A stretch of DNA of 64,000 nt from Mangrovicella endophytica (GCF_002893625.1 NZ_PKMZ01000008.1:62001-126000); one strand, 5' to 3'. Positions 1 through 9,474 are shown, numbered from the stretch's first letter. Translations and numbers: made by a program. Notes: a model not told the origin generated them from the letters alone.

Positions 1-351
1 GCGGCGCGTCAGCTTGGGCGAGGGGACCGCGATGACCTTCTCGTCCTGGCCGCTGTTGTCCTCCATGACGAGAACGCCGATCGGCCGGCAATTGATGACG
101 CAGCCGGGAAAAAGCGGGCGCGTGTTCATCACGAGAACGTCGATCGGATCGCCGTCGTCCGAGAGCGTATGCGGAACGAAGCCGTAATTGCCGGGATAGG
201 TCATCGGCGTATACAGGAAGCGATCGACGACGAGGGCGCCGGCCTCCTTGTCCATCTCGTACTTGATGGGGTGACCGCCGACCGGAACCTCGATGATGAC
301 ATTGATGTCTTCGGGCGGGTTCGTGCCGGTGGCGATGGCGTCGATGCGCAT
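1..351 (-). CDS. ppa: Inorganic pyrophosphatase, C-terminus cut by window edge
   Basis: Soluble family I inorganic pyrophosphatase, which hydrolyses PPi to two phosphates in the cytoplasm and pulls biosynthetic reactions forward. The visible 117 codons start at the ATG read leftward from 351. They contain the family signature D-G-D-P-I-D at residues 66-71, whose aspartates bind Mg2+, and the typical N-terminal stretch [16 protein letters not shown]. Family members are about 175 residues, so roughly the last third lies left of the window. No partner gene is visible. Identity is firm; only the missing C-terminus limits the call. Confidence 0.96.
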   Translation of the reverse strand, partial: MRIDAIATGTNPPEDINVIIEVPVGGHPIKYEMDKEAGALVVDRFLYTPMTYPGNYGFVPHTLSDDGDPIDVLVMNTRPLFPGCVINCRPIGVLVMEDNSGQDEKVIAVPSPKLTRR

Positions 352-466
352 GGAAATCCTCTTCCGCGTTGATGGCGCGGTGCTTAGAGCATTTCGAGGC
401 TGAGGCAAATCACTTGCAGTGCAGCTGCAGGTGTGGCGCGGGGCGCCACCGGGCAAAGCGCCGCGG

Positions 467-973
467 CTATTTCCAGACGAAGGCGATCTTGCCGAGATCC
501 CGGCCGTCGAAACGCTCGCGCCCTTCGGCGACGTCGATGCCGCCCATGGCCTGGTAGAAGCCCAAGGCGTTGTCGTTGTCGGCGAGTGCCCAGACAGCGA
601 GCCCGCGCATGCCGCGGCCTTTCAGGAGGCTCTGCGCCGCCTCGAAGAGCCGGCGGCCGAAGCCGAGCCCCTGATACTCCGGCTGCAGGTAGAGCTCGTA
701 GATCTCGCCGTCGACTTTCAGCGCATCCGTCCGGTTGCGCCCGAGCGTGGCATAGCCGACGACGCGGCGATCGAATTCCAGAACGAGAATGGCGGCACGA
801 TTGCGGATCGCCTTCAGCCACCAATCGGCGCCGCGGCGGCCGATCATGCGGCCCAGCGCCTGATGCGGGATCATGCCGGAATAGGCGCCGCGCCAAGCCG
901 CTTCATGGATGGCCGCCAGCGCAACGGCATCATCAGTCTCAGCGTAGCGGACTTCAGCGGCGATCGTCTTCAT
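467..973 (-). CDS. GNAT-family N-acetyltransferase
   Basis: 168-residue single-domain GCN5-related acetyltransferase. The acetyl-CoA pyrophosphate loop is seen as [14 protein letters not shown] near residues 98-111. It is followed by the [13 protein letters not shown] segment that usually supplies the general acid tyrosine. The N-terminus ([21 protein letters not shown]) is the normal start of the fold. The gene stands alone between ppa and a PH-domain gene, so the substrate cannot be inferred; small molecules, amino acids or protein N-termini are all possible. Confidence 0.88.
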   Translation of the reverse strand: MKTIAAEVRYAETDDAVALAAIHEAAWRGAYSGMIPHQALGRMIGRRGADWWLKAIRNRAAILVLEFDRRVVGYATLGRNRTDALKVDGEIYELYLQPEYQGLGFGRRLFEAAQSLLKGRGMRGLAVWALADNDNALGFYQAMGGIDVAEGRERFDGRDLGKIAFVWK

Positions 974-1040
974 CGGCTCTTAACCATAAAGGAGGAAATC
1001 CGATCCGTCGCCATGCAAAAATTCGTCGCGATCCGTCACT

Positions 1041-1058
1041 GCGGCCGTTCACGGCCGC
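1041..1058. other. Small perfect hairpin between GNAT and PH-domain genes
   Basis: A 7-bp GC stem (gcggccg / cggccgc) with a TTCA loop lies in the 205-bp gap upstream of the GNAT gene and downstream of the PH-domain gene. There is no T tract on either side, so it is at best a weak or Rho-assisted terminator for the leftward PH-domain transcript. Function is not established. Confidence 0.3.
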
Positions 1059-1178
1059 GTGTGGAATCCTTGCTGAGCGGGTGTCGCCTTTGCAAGCTCG
1101 CCGCAGGCGCGCCCAGAGGTTACCAACAGTTTACGGCCGACGCTGCCGATACAAGCGCTGATGGCGAATGCCCGGACA

Positions 1179-1562
1179 TCAGCTCCGGCCGAACAGCCCG
1201 GCGGCGAGCGCCTTCTGGATGCCGGCCGCGTCAACACCGCGGCCGAGCGTGCGCGTCAGCGGCTCGCCCTGCCCAGAGATCCAGATCCGCATTTCGCCCT
1301 CCAGATCGAAGTGACCGGCGGATTCCACCGACATCATGGTGATGGCGCGGTAGGGGATCGAGGTGATCTCCCGCTTGCGTCCGGTCAGACCCTGCTTGTC
1401 GACGAGGATCAGGCGGTGGCTGGTGAAGACGAAGAGGTCGCGCACCGTGCGGAAGGCAAGTTCCACCGGCTCGTCCGGCAGCAGCACCGGTTCCAGCTCG
1501 CGCTGGACGTCGGCGATATCGGCATCGCTCGCATGGCCGAGAAGGGCGGATAGAAGTCCCAT
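1179..1562 (-). CDS. Bacterial PH-domain protein (bPH type)
   Basis: 127-residue cytoplasmic protein that resembles the bacterial pleckstrin-homology family. The middle holds the beta-rich core VRDLFVFTSHRLILVDKQG followed by ITSIPYRAITMMSVE. This pattern (a T/S-x-R-L-I-L strand, then a basic loop, then I-P-Y) recurs in bPH domains. There is no signal peptide or membrane segment. Members of this family are often annotated as stress-associated proteins of unknown ligand. It lies 18 bp downstream of the lysR stop on the same strand and may be read through from that transcript. Function is not known. Confidence 0.8.
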   Translation of the reverse strand: MGLLSALLGHASDADIADVQRELEPVLLPDEPVELAFRTVRDLFVFTSHRLILVDKQGLTGRKREITSIPYRAITMMSVESAGHFDLEGEMRIWISGQGEPLTRTLGRGVDAAGIQKALAAGLFGRS

Positions 1563-1580
1563 CGGTCGCTCCGTTCCTGT

Positions 1581-2585
1581 TCAGTGACGTTGCTGCGGCA
1601 GCTGATCGTTTGGTTCGCCTGCTGCGATCGTCGCGCGAGGCGGAAGGGGAGTGTGCGTGCCCGATCCGTTCGATGGGCAGCGGCAGGCGCTCAAGAGGCG
1701 GCTCAGTTCCTCATGCGCAAAATCGATGAAGAGCCGCACCGAAGGCAGCATGCCACGTCGGGAGATGAAGGCAAAATGCAGGACGCCCTCGTCGCCTTGC
1801 CACTCGGGAAGGACGCGCACCAGCTCGCCCGAGCCAAGTTTGCGGCCCATGGTCAGCTCGGGCAGGAAGGCAATGCCGCCGCCCTGCAGCGCCATCTGCA
1901 GGACGACGGACAGGGAATTGGAGGAGAAGCGCGGACGCACGCGCACCTCCCTGCGCTCGCCGTCCGGGCCATGCAGCACCCATGTCTCGTCGGCCTGCGT
2001 GCTGTCGCGGCCGAGCGCCGGCAGCAGCGTCAGATCCTCCGGCTGCTGCGGCGTCCCGTAGCGCTCCAGCAGAGCCGGACTTGCGACCAGCGCGCCGGGC
2101 ACGTCGCGCAGGCGCTTCACCACGAGATCGCTCTCATTGTCATGGAAGCCGACGCGGATTGCGACGTCGATATGCTCCTCGATGAGGTCGGTGCGGCGGG
2201 CCTCGACGACGAACTGCACCCGGACCTTCGGATGACGGTCGAGAAACGTCGGCAGGGCGGCTGCCAGCGCATCGGCACAGATGCCGGGCGGACAGCTGAC
2301 CCGGACCGTGCCCCGCGGCTCGGCGCTCATGGCATTGGCGACCTCTTCGGCCGCCTCCATCTCCAGCACCGCCGCCTGGCAGTGACGATAGAAACGCTGG
2401 CCGATCTCCGTCACCTCGAAACGATGCGTGCTGCGCTCCAACAGGCGCACGTCGAGCTCGGCCTCGAGCGCCTTGATGCGGCGGCTGAGCAAAGACTTCG
2501 CGACGCCCAGCGACCGGGCGGCGGTGCCGAAGCCGCGGTGGCGGACAACCGCTTCGAAATAGAAGAGATCGTCGAAGCTCGTCAT
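1581..2585 (-). CDS. LysR-family transcriptional regulator
   Basis: 334-residue LysR-type regulator. The N-terminal winged helix covers residues 1-60 (FEAVVRHRGFGTAARSLGVAKSLLSRRIKALEAELD). It is followed by the periplasmic-binding-like effector domain from about residue 90 (GTVRVSCPPGI onward). I chose the ATG at 2585 because the family start (M-x-x-F-D-D-L) lies there. The open frame further upstream is Arg/Pro-rich and unlike the family. A dyad at 2592-2609 just upstream fits autoregulation. The divergent neighbour at 2728 is a possible target. The effector is unknown; sequence places it in the broad AaeR/CrgA-like group common near oxidoreductases. Confidence 0.93.
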   Translation of the reverse strand: MTSFDDLFYFEAVVRHRGFGTAARSLGVAKSLLSRRIKALEAELDVRLLERSTHRFEVTEIGQRFYRHCQAAVLEMEAAEEVANAMSAEPRGTVRVSCPPGICADALAAALPTFLDRHPKVRVQFVVEARRTDLIEEHIDVAIRVGFHDNESDLVVKRLRDVPGALVASPALLERYGTPQQPEDLTLLPALGRDSTQADETWVLHGPDGERREVRVRPRFSSNSLSVVLQMALQGGGIAFLPELTMGRKLGSGELVRVLPEWQGDEGVLHFAFISRRGMLPSVRLFIDFAHEELSRLLSACRCPSNGSGTHTPLPPRATIAAGEPNDQLPQQRH

Positions 2586-2591
2586 ATCCGG

Positions 2592-2609
2592 TGTTCTCTC
2601 ATGGGAACA
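2592..2609. promoter_or_regulatory. Candidate LysR box between lysR and the secreted-protein gene
   Basis: The dyad TGTTC-N8-GAACA sits 7 bp upstream of the lysR start. It contains the T-N11-A pattern (T at 2594, A at 2606) typical of LysR-type binding sites. It is placed to act on lysR and on the divergent gene at 2728. The assignment rests on pattern and position only. Confidence 0.45.
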
Positions 2610-2727
2610 GTGTGTCGTTTGGAGAGGTCTACCAGCTTTCGTGTTGCGAATATAGATCAGCATCACCGGATGCGCCCGGTGCCTCCAAGGCATGGCAGGG
2701 CGCCCGCAGATTTCGAAAGGTAATGAT

Positions 2728-3036
2728 ATGACCAAGTTCTCGACACTCGCCGCCGGCACCCTTCTCGGTCTCGCGGCTCTCACCAGCGTCGCCTCGGCGG
2801 ATGGTCTCGCCGGCTCGCGCAATGCCTTCAAGGCGCAGGAGGAGACCTCCCGTGCCGACGTTGCGCAGGGACGCCACCAGACGCGTGACGCTGCCCCGCT
2901 CGGCTATACCAGCGGCCAGGACCGGAGCAACGCCCGCTTCGAGGGTGTACGCGTGCGCAACACGCCGGCGCCGGCGACCCGGGGTTCCAAGGCGCTCCCT
3001 GAGGAGCGCGTGCTGGTGCCGGGCACCCAGTTCTGA
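2728..3036 (+). CDS. Small secreted protein of unknown function
   Basis: 102-residue protein with a clear Sec signal peptide (MTKFSTLAAGTLLGLAALTSVASA, predicted cut after about residue 24). The mature region of about 78 residues is hydrophilic, Arg/Gln/Ala-rich and lacks cysteines. It contains a segment (RNAFKAQEETSRADVAQGRHQTRD) that looks disordered or helical. I start it at the ATG at 2728, preceded by GAAAGG, rather than at the upstream in-frame ATG at 2692, which would bury the signal peptide. I do not recognise a family. It is divergent from lysR and ends at a strong terminator. Confidence 0.75.
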   Translation: MTKFSTLAAGTLLGLAALTSVASADGLAGSRNAFKAQEETSRADVAQGRHQTRDAAPLGYTSGQDRSNARFEGVRVRNTPAPATRGSKALPEERVLVPGTQF

Positions 3037-3072
3037 CGTTCAAGCCGCGTCTGCAGCCCCCCTCGGACGCGC

Positions 3073-3107
3073 AAAAGCCCGGAGCCAGCGACGGCCCCGG
3101 GCTTTTT
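3073..3107 (+). terminator. Intrinsic terminator after the secreted-protein gene
   Basis: The inverted repeat aaaagcccgg / ccgggctttt, with a GC-rich interior and a T5 run at the end, starts 36 bp after the stop at 3036. The A-run on the left arm makes it potentially bidirectional for the convergent helicase gene ending at 3198. Confidence 0.85.
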
Positions 3108-3197
3108 CATGCGCAGTGCGCAGCGTGCCGATCATCCCGGCGGGGCTGATCGAAGCTCAGCGGTGAGCTGTGCATCCAGGGTTCAGAGGGGCGACGC

Positions 3198-4988
3198 TCA
3201 GGCCTTCTTCGGCTTGGGGCGCCGCGGCTTGTCGAACTTGGCCGCGGCCTTGTCGCCGGGCTTGCCGGCCGGACCTGCGTGCGGCCCTTTCCGGAACGGC
3301 TTCTTGCCGCGGGCATGCGCCGGACCGTCACGGCGGGTCTCCTTGCCCGGTGCGCCGCCCTCGGAGAGCTGCGTGATGGTGATGTCGTCGCCTCCATCAC
3401 GGTCGGCCGCCTGCGCAAAGCGCTCGGCCGCCTCGGCGGCGATCTCGACCTTGGTTTCGCTGTCGAAGATGCGGATTGCGCCGATCTCCGCCCGGCTCAC
3501 CTGTCCCCGCCGGCAGAGGAGCGGCAGCAGCCACTTCGGATCGGCATTGTTGCGCCGGCCGACATCGAGATGGAACCAGACCTTGGGACCGCTCACGCGC
3601 TTGTCGCCGTCGTGCTCCTTGCGGTTCTTCCTGTCGCGCTCGCCGAAGCCTTCCGCGCCCTTCGTGTCGCGGGCAAAGCCGGGATCGTAGACCTCTTCCG
3701 GAGCGGGCAGCCGCTCGCGATAGCCCTTCACGAGCGCTGCGGCGAGCTGCTCGGCCGAATAGGTCTCGAGCAGCCTGCGGGCGACGGCGAGATCCTCCTC
3801 CGAACCCGCCTCGGCAAAGATCGGATCGGCGAGGAGGCGCTCCTCGTCCTGCTGACGGATGTCGTCGGCGCTCGGTGCGGCGCCCCAGCTGGCCTGGATG
3901 CGCGCCTCGGTCAGCAGCCGGTCGGCCTTGCGGCGGCGGGAGATCGGCACCAGCAGCACCGACACGCCCTTGCGGCCGGCACGCCCCGTGCGGCCGCTGC
4001 GGTGCTGCAGCGTCTCGGCGTCGTGCGGCAGGTCGGCATGGATGACGAGGCCGAGGCTCGGCAGATCGATGCCGCGGGCGGCAACGTCGGTGGCAACGCA
4101 TACCCGCGCGCGGCCGTCGCGCAGCGCCTGCATGGCCTGGTTGCGCTCGGCCTGGCCGAGCTCACCGGACAGCGACACAGCCGAGAAGCCGCGCTCCAAG
4201 AGGCCGGAATAGAGGTGGCGAACGGCCTCGCGCGTGTTGCAGAAGATGATGGCGCTCGGCGCATCGATGAAGCGCAGGAGGTTGACGACGGCGTGCTCGA
4301 TCTCCTTCGGCACGACGCGGATGGCGCGATATTCGATGTCGGCGTGCCCCGTGGAGCCGCGCCCCGCCTCGATACGCAGCGCATCCTTCTGGTAGCGCTT
4401 GGTCATGCCGCGGATCGCGTCGGGGAGCGTCGCGGAGAAGAGGAGGGTGCGGCGTTCGGCCGGCGTCGCCTCCAGGATGAACTCCAGATCCTCGCGGAAG
4501 CCGAGATCGAGCATCTCGTCGGCCTCGTCGAGGACGAGCGCCTTCAGATTGCCGATGAGGAGCCGGCCGCGTTCCAGGTGATCGCGCAGGCGCCCGGGCG
4601 TGCCGACGACGATATGGGCGCCCTCGGCGAGGCGCTTCTGCTCGGCGCGCGGATCCATGCCGCCGACGCAGGTGACGATGCGCGCGCCGGTATGGGCATA
4701 GAGCCAGAACAGCTCACGCTGCACCTGCAGGGCAAGCTCGCGCGTCGGCGCGACGACGAGGGCGAGCGGCTCGCGCGCGGCGGGCAGCGTCTCGGCATCG
4801 CCGAGCAGCGTCGGCGCCATGGCAAGACCGTAGGCTACGGTCTTGCCGGAGCCGGTCTGGGCGGAGACGAGAAGGTCGCGGCCCGCGGTTTCGGGTGCCA
4901 GCACCGCGGCCTGCACGGGGGTCGGCTGGGAATAGTCGCGCTCGGCAAGAGCCTTCGCGAGAGCAGGGCTGGTCAGGCTGAAGGGCAC
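3198..4988 (-). CDS. DEAD-box RNA helicase with DbpA-type RNA-binding domain
   Basis: 596-residue ATP-dependent RNA helicase. A Q motif lies at the N-terminus (YSQPTPVQ). Motif I AQTGSGKT is at 43-50, DEAD at 154-157 and SAT at 185-187. A full helicase C domain follows with HRSGRTGRAG. After a charged linker, residues about 465-550 (KVWFHLDVGRRNNADPKWLLPLLCRRG onward) match the DbpA/CsdA-type RNA-binding fold. The tail is Lys/Pro-rich. This architecture is typical of helicases acting on 23S rRNA in ribosome assembly or in cold adaptation. The symbol (dbpA versus deaD) cannot be settled from sequence. It lies 106 bp downstream of the typA terminator on the same strand. Confidence 0.94.
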   Translation of the reverse strand: MPFSLTSPALAKALAERDYSQPTPVQAAVLAPETAGRDLLVSAQTGSGKTVAYGLAMAPTLLGDAETLPAAREPLALVVAPTRELALQVQRELFWLYAHTGARIVTCVGGMDPRAEQKRLAEGAHIVVGTPGRLRDHLERGRLLIGNLKALVLDEADEMLDLGFREDLEFILEATPAERRTLLFSATLPDAIRGMTKRYQKDALRIEAGRGSTGHADIEYRAIRVVPKEIEHAVVNLLRFIDAPSAIIFCNTREAVRHLYSGLLERGFSAVSLSGELGQAERNQAMQALRDGRARVCVATDVAARGIDLPSLGLVIHADLPHDAETLQHRSGRTGRAGRKGVSVLLVPISRRRKADRLLTEARIQASWGAAPSADDIRQQDEERLLADPIFAEAGSEEDLAVARRLLETYSAEQLAAALVKGYRERLPAPEEVYDPGFARDTKGAEGFGERDRKNRKEHDGDKRVSGPKVWFHLDVGRRNNADPKWLLPLLCRRGQVSRAEIGAIRIFDSETKVEIAAEAAERFAQAADRDGGDDITITQLSEGGAPGKETRRDGPAHARGKKPFRKGPHAGPAGKPGDKAAAKFDKPRRPKPKKA

Positions 4989-5090
4989 GGGCGGCGTCCT
5001 CGATCAAGGGGCGAAAGCGGCACACGCGGCCGCTGCGGTCACGGAACAAGGCGCCGCCGGGCCGGTCGCTCTCCGCAGGAAGAGCGCGCA

Positions 5091-5123
5091 AATAAAAAGA
5101 CCGGAAGCCGGAGCTTCCGGTCT
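5091..5123 (-). terminator. Intrinsic terminator after typA
   Basis: Read on the minus strand, an 11-bp stem (agaccggaagc / gcttccggtct) with a 4-nt loop is followed by TTTTTATT. It lies 28 bp after the typA stop at 5152 and separates typA from the helicase gene. Confidence 0.9.
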
Positions 5124-5151
5124 GCATCAATGTGGCACCCGAGGAAGGGCC

Positions 5152-6981
5152 TCAGGCGGCCTTGCGGCTCTTCTCGAAGCGCTTGCGCTCATGCGGGTCG
5201 AGATAGAGCTTGCGCAGGCGGATCGACTTCGGCGTCACCTCGACGAGCTCGTCGTCCTGGATCCAGGAGAGCGCGCGGTCGAGCGTCATGCGGATCGGCG
5301 GCGTCAGCTTCACCGCCTCGTCCTTGCCAGCGGCGCGGATGTTGGTGAGCTGCTTGCCCTTGAGGACGTTGACCTCGAGGTCGTTGTCGCGGGTGTGGAT
5401 GCCGATGATCATGCCCTCATAGACCTTCACGCCCGGGTCGATGACCATGGGGCCGCGATCTTCGAGGTTGAACAGCGCATAGGCCACCGCCTCGCCGGCC
5501 GCATTGGCGATGAGGACGCCGTTGATGCGGCCCTGCAGCTCGCCCTTGTAGGGCGCATAGGAGTGGAACAGGCGGTTCATGATCGCCGTGCCGCGCGTGT
5601 CGGTCAGAAGCTCCGACTGGTAGCCGATGAGGCCGCGGGTCGGCGCATGGAAGACCAGGCGCTGACGACCGCCGCCGGACGGGCGCAGCTCGACCATCTC
5701 GGCCTTGCGCTCGCTCATCTTCTGCACGACGACGCCGGAATGCTCCTCGTCGACGTCGATGACGACTTCCTCGATCGGCTCCAGCGTCTCGCCGGTCGCC
5801 TCGTCCTTCTGCATTACAACGCGCGGACGCGAGACGCCGATCTCGAAGCCTTCGCGGCGCATGGTCTCGATGAGGACGGCCAGCTGCAGCTCGCCGCGGC
5901 CGGAGACGTAGAAGGAATCCTTGTCCTCGGCTTCCTCGATCTTCAGCGCGACATTGCCCTCGGCCTCCTTCAGGAGGCGATCGCGAATGACACGGCTTGT
6001 CACCTTGTCACCCTCGGTACCGGCGAGCGGCGAGTTGTTGACGATGAAGGACATCGTCACGGTCGGCGGATCGATCGGCTGCGCCTGCAGCGGCTCCGAG
6101 ACCTGCGGATCGCAGAAGGTGTCGGCGACGGTGCCCTTCGAGAGGCCGGCGATGGCGACGATGTCGCCCGCCTCGGCATATTCGATCGGCTGGCGCTCGA
6201 GGCCGCGGAAGGCCAGTATCTTGGAGATGCGGCCGTTTTCCAGGAGCTCGCCATCATGGGAGATGACCTTGACGGCCTGGTTCGGCTTGATCGAGCCGGA
6301 CTGGATGCGCCCGGTGATGATGCGGCCGAGGAACGGGTTGGCCTCGAGGATGGTGCCGATCATCTTGAACGGCTCGTCCTTGCCGGCGGTGTCCGGCTCC
6401 GGCACGTGCTTCAGGATCAGGTCGAAGAGCGGTGCGAGACCCTGGTCCTGCGGGCCTTCCGGCGCCTCGGCCATCCAGCCGCCGCGGCCCGAGCCGTAGA
6501 GCACGGGGAAGTCGAGCTGCTCCTCGGTGGCGTCGAGATTGGCGAAGAGGTCGAAGATCTCGTTCAGGACTTCCTGGTGGCGCTCGTCCGGACGGTCGAT
6601 CTTGTTGATCGCGACGATCGGGCGAAGGCCGACCTTCAGCGCCTTGGACAGCACGAACTTGGTCTGCGGCATCGGACCCTCGGAGGCGTCGACGAGGATC
6701 ACCGCGCCGTCCACCATGTTGAGGATGCGCTCGACCTCGCCGCCGAAATCGGCGTGGCCCGGCGTGTCGACGATGTTGATGCGCGTGTCCTTCCAGACCA
6801 CCGAGGTGGCCTTGGCGAGGATGGTGATGCCGCGCTCCTTTTCGAGATCGTTGGAGTCCATCGCGCGCTCCTCGACGCGCTGGTTCTCGCGAACCGAGCC
6901 GGACTGCGCGAGCAGCTTGTCGACGAGCGTGGTCTTGCCATGGTCGACGTGCGCGATGATCGCGATGTTGCGAAGCTTCAT
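5152..6981 (-). CDS. typA: Translational GTPase TypA/BipA
   Basis: 609-residue ribosome-binding GTPase related to EF-G. It is needed for stress and low-temperature growth and for late 50S assembly. The G1 loop AHVDHGKTT is at residues 10-18, followed by the switch I region (ERGITI), G3 DTPGHADFG and G4 NKIDRPD. Domains II, III, V and the TypA-specific C-terminal domain complete the normal length. I start at the ATG at 6981 ([16 protein letters not shown], the family N-terminus) rather than 17 codons upstream. A hairpin lies in its leader at 7016-7045. Confidence 0.97.
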   Translation of the reverse strand: MKLRNIAIIAHVDHGKTTLVDKLLAQSGSVRENQRVEERAMDSNDLEKERGITILAKATSVVWKDTRINIVDTPGHADFGGEVERILNMVDGAVILVDASEGPMPQTKFVLSKALKVGLRPIVAINKIDRPDERHQEVLNEIFDLFANLDATEEQLDFPVLYGSGRGGWMAEAPEGPQDQGLAPLFDLILKHVPEPDTAGKDEPFKMIGTILEANPFLGRIITGRIQSGSIKPNQAVKVISHDGELLENGRISKILAFRGLERQPIEYAEAGDIVAIAGLSKGTVADTFCDPQVSEPLQAQPIDPPTVTMSFIVNNSPLAGTEGDKVTSRVIRDRLLKEAEGNVALKIEEAEDKDSFYVSGRGELQLAVLIETMRREGFEIGVSRPRVVMQKDEATGETLEPIEEVVIDVDEEHSGVVVQKMSERKAEMVELRPSGGGRQRLVFHAPTRGLIGYQSELLTDTRGTAIMNRLFHSYAPYKGELQGRINGVLIANAAGEAVAYALFNLEDRGPMVIDPGVKVYEGMIIGIHTRDNDLEVNVLKGKQLTNIRAAGKDEAVKLTPPIRMTLDRALSWIQDDELVEVTPKSIRLRKLYLDPHERKRFEKSRKAA

Positions 6982-7287
6982 GAGTTTCACCGGACGGGGT
7001 TTGGGGGACGCGAAAAGGCCCTTCCTTCGCAAAGGAAAGGCCAGACCAAGCGCGATTTGAGGCTCTCTTACAGGAAACTTCGCAAATGCGAAAGGCCGCG
7101 AGGCTGCGTCCGGCGCATAGGGTTTATGCGGCAGACGCCGATGCGGTTGTGAAAGGTCCTGTGTTGCCTCTCTTAGGCGAATCCAGCGCTGGTAAATGCG
7201 GTCCTATCGCTAGGAAGCTGTCGGTACGGCGAAGAACACAGGCGAAGGGGACCGCCACACTGGCGTACAGCGGGCGATACGGCCCCG
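6982..7287. other. 306-bp intergenic region, typA leader
   Basis: No gene was found. Two hairpins are visible. One at 7114-7130 (CGCATA-N5-TATGCG) is small. The other, at about 7016-7045, reads on the minus strand as ggcctttcc...ggaagggcc followed by TTTT. The second ends about 35 bp before the typA ATG. It could terminate the upstream oligopeptidase transcript or act as a leader structure for typA. No convincing -35/-10 pair was identified. Confidence 0.4.
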
Positions 7288-9339
7288 TCAGACGACGAAG
7301 CCGCGCTTCCTCAGAAGCGCCGCGCTGGTCGGCATGCGGCCGCGGAAGGCGGTGTAGAGTTCGCCGGCGTCGCGCGAGTTGCCGGCGGAGTAGACATGCC
7401 GGTGCAGCTTCTCCGCCGTTTCGCCGTGGAACGGGTCGCCCGCCTCGCCGAAGGCGTCGAAAGCGTCCGCATCCAGCACCTCCGACCACATGTAGGAATA
7501 GTAGCCGGAGGAGTAGCCGTCGCCCGAGAAGATGTGGGCGAAGTGCGGCGAGCGATGCCGCATGACGATTTCCGCCGGCATGCCAAGCCGCTCCAGCATC
7601 TCGCGTTCGGCTTCGAGCGGGTGTGCCGGCGCCTCCGCCGCCTCGTGGAGACCGAGGTCGATCAGCGCCGATGCGGTGTATTCCACCGTCTCGAAACCGG
7701 CATCGAAGCTGCGCGATGCCAAGAGCTTCTCCAGAAGCGCCGGTGGCAGCGTCTCGCCGGTCTCGGCATGGACGGCGTGGCGCGACAGGACGGCCGGCAC
7801 CGTCAGCCAGTGCTCGTAAAGCTGCGAGGGCAGTTCGACGAAATCGCGCGAGACGGCGGTGCCGGCGAGCGAGGGCCATGTCACGTCGGACAGGAGGCCG
7901 TGCAGCGCATGGCCGAACTCGTGGAAGAGCGTGCGCGCGTCGTCGATCGACAGCAGCGCCGGCGCGCCTTGCGGCGGCTTGGCGAAGTTGCAGATATTGT
8001 AGATGATCGGCGTCTCGCCATCGAGGCGGTTCTGCGCCCGAAGCGCGCTCATCCAGGCGCCGGAGCGCTTTGAGGGCCGGGCGAAATAGTCGCCGAGGAA
8101 GAGGCCGCGGTCGCTGCCGTCCCGCCCGCGCACCCGCCAGGCGCGCACGTCGGGATGCCAGGCCACCGCATCGGCCAAGGCCTCGAAGCGCAGGCCGAAC
8201 AGCCGGCCGGCGACGTCGAAGGCCGCCTCGATCATCCGCTCCAGCTGGAAGTAGGGCTTGATCTCGGCTTCCTCGATCTGGAACTCGGCCTGACGCCGCT
8301 TCTCGGCGTAGTAGCGCCAGTCAAAGGGGGCGAGCGGGTCGTTCGCGCCGGACGCGGCGGCGATCGCCTTGAGCGAGACGGCGTCGCGCGCGGCACGGTC
8401 CTTGGCGTGGCCCCAGACCTCCTCCAGCAGCGTACGGACGGCGGCCGGCGTCTTCGCCATGGTGTCGTCGAGCTTGTAGGCCGCGAAAGAGGGATAGCCG
8501 AGGAGGCGCGCTTTTTCGGCCCGGAGCGCCAGGATCTCCGCCAGGATCGGCCGGTTGTCCGTCTCGCCCTCGTTTTCGCCCCGCGCGATCCAGGCTGCGA
8601 AGGCGCGCTCGCGCAGGTCGCGGCGGTCGGAGTAGGACAGGAATGGCACGACGATCGAGCGCGACAGCGTCAGCGCATAACCTTCGATGCCGCGCTCGCC
8701 GGCCGCCGCCTTCATCGCCTGGCGCAGCGAGGCCGGCAGGCCGTCAAGGTCGGCCTCCGTGAGCGGCAGCACGAAGTCGCGCTCGTCGGCCAGGATGTTC
8801 TGCGAGAACTGCGTGCCCAGCGCGGAGAGCCGCTCGTCGATCGCGGCCAGCCGCGTTCGTGCCTCTCCGGTCAGCCTGGCGCCGGAGCGTACCAAGCCGA
8901 GATGGGTGCGCTCCAGCAGGCGAAGATCCTCCGGCGCAAGGCCGGTCAGCGTGGCGCGCCGGGCGTGGAGGGCGTCGATGCGCGCAAACAGCTTGGCATT
9001 CAGCGCAATGGCGGAGGAATGCCGCGAGAGTTTGGGCGAGACGGCCCGCTCGACGCGCTGCAGCGCATCACTGGTCTCGGCGCCGGTCAGCGCGAAGAAG
9101 GTGCGGGCGACCCGCGACAGCGCGCGGCCAGAGCGCTCCATCGCCGCCAGCGTGTTGGCGAAGGTCGGCTCGGCCGGATCGTCGGCGATCGCATCGATTT
9201 CGCCGGCATGAGCGACGATCGCTGCGTCAAAGGCGGGCTCGAACATCTCCGCCGTCAGTTCAGAAAAACGCGGGAGGCCGTGGGGCGCATCGAAGGAGAA
9301 CAGGGCGTCGATGGGCCGTTCGGTGGAGATATTCGTCAT
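7288..9339 (-). CDS. dcp: M3-family oligopeptidase (peptidyl-dipeptidase Dcp type)
   Basis: 683-residue zinc metallopeptidase of the thimet oligopeptidase family, cytoplasmic because no signal peptide is present. The HExxH site is seen as HEFGHALH at 473-480, with the third zinc ligand Glu in VELPSQLYEHW near residue 502. The length and the C-terminal DAGELYTAFRGRMP segment fit Dcp/OpdA. It removes dipeptides or cleaves short peptides during protein turnover and recycling of signal peptides. Dcp and OpdA are hard to separate without a tree. It is a single gene, transcribed away from marR. Confidence 0.92.
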   Translation of the reverse strand: MTNISTERPIDALFSFDAPHGLPRFSELTAEMFEPAFDAAIVAHAGEIDAIADDPAEPTFANTLAAMERSGRALSRVARTFFALTGAETSDALQRVERAVSPKLSRHSSAIALNAKLFARIDALHARRATLTGLAPEDLRLLERTHLGLVRSGARLTGEARTRLAAIDERLSALGTQFSQNILADERDFVLPLTEADLDGLPASLRQAMKAAAGERGIEGYALTLSRSIVVPFLSYSDRRDLRERAFAAWIARGENEGETDNRPILAEILALRAEKARLLGYPSFAAYKLDDTMAKTPAAVRTLLEEVWGHAKDRAARDAVSLKAIAAASGANDPLAPFDWRYYAEKRRQAEFQIEEAEIKPYFQLERMIEAAFDVAGRLFGLRFEALADAVAWHPDVRAWRVRGRDGSDRGLFLGDYFARPSKRSGAWMSALRAQNRLDGETPIIYNICNFAKPPQGAPALLSIDDARTLFHEFGHALHGLLSDVTWPSLAGTAVSRDFVELPSQLYEHWLTVPAVLSRHAVHAETGETLPPALLEKLLASRSFDAGFETVEYTASALIDLGLHEAAEAPAHPLEAEREMLERLGMPAEIVMRHRSPHFAHIFSGDGYSSGYYSYMWSEVLDADAFDAFGEAGDPFHGETAEKLHRHVYSAGNSRDAGELYTAFRGRMPTSAALLRKRGFVV

Positions 9340-9459
9340 GACACGCTCGTGATCGTCGCGGTTCCGCCAGTCGCGGCAGTGTCTTAGCCTGGCCGCTACG
9401 GCGCTGTCATGCGGCGTTTGAGCCGCATCGGGCGTATAGACTATTCATGGCGGGGCTAA

Positions 9460-9474
9460 GTTGGTACGTCCAAC
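9460..9474. promoter_or_regulatory. Candidate MarR operator
   Basis: The perfect inverted repeat GTTGG-TACGT-CCAAC lies 66 bp upstream of the marR start at 9540 and 120 bp from the divergent dcp start. Position and symmetry fit autoregulation by the downstream MarR protein. If it is an operator in the leader, this supports the 9540 start over the in-frame ATG at 9447, which would place it inside the coding region. Confidence 0.4.

Noticed and set aside
3279-5348. Open frame of 689 codons opposite the DEAD-box helicase
   Set aside because: The minus-strand helicase has all motifs intact. The plus-strand frame is a composition shadow.
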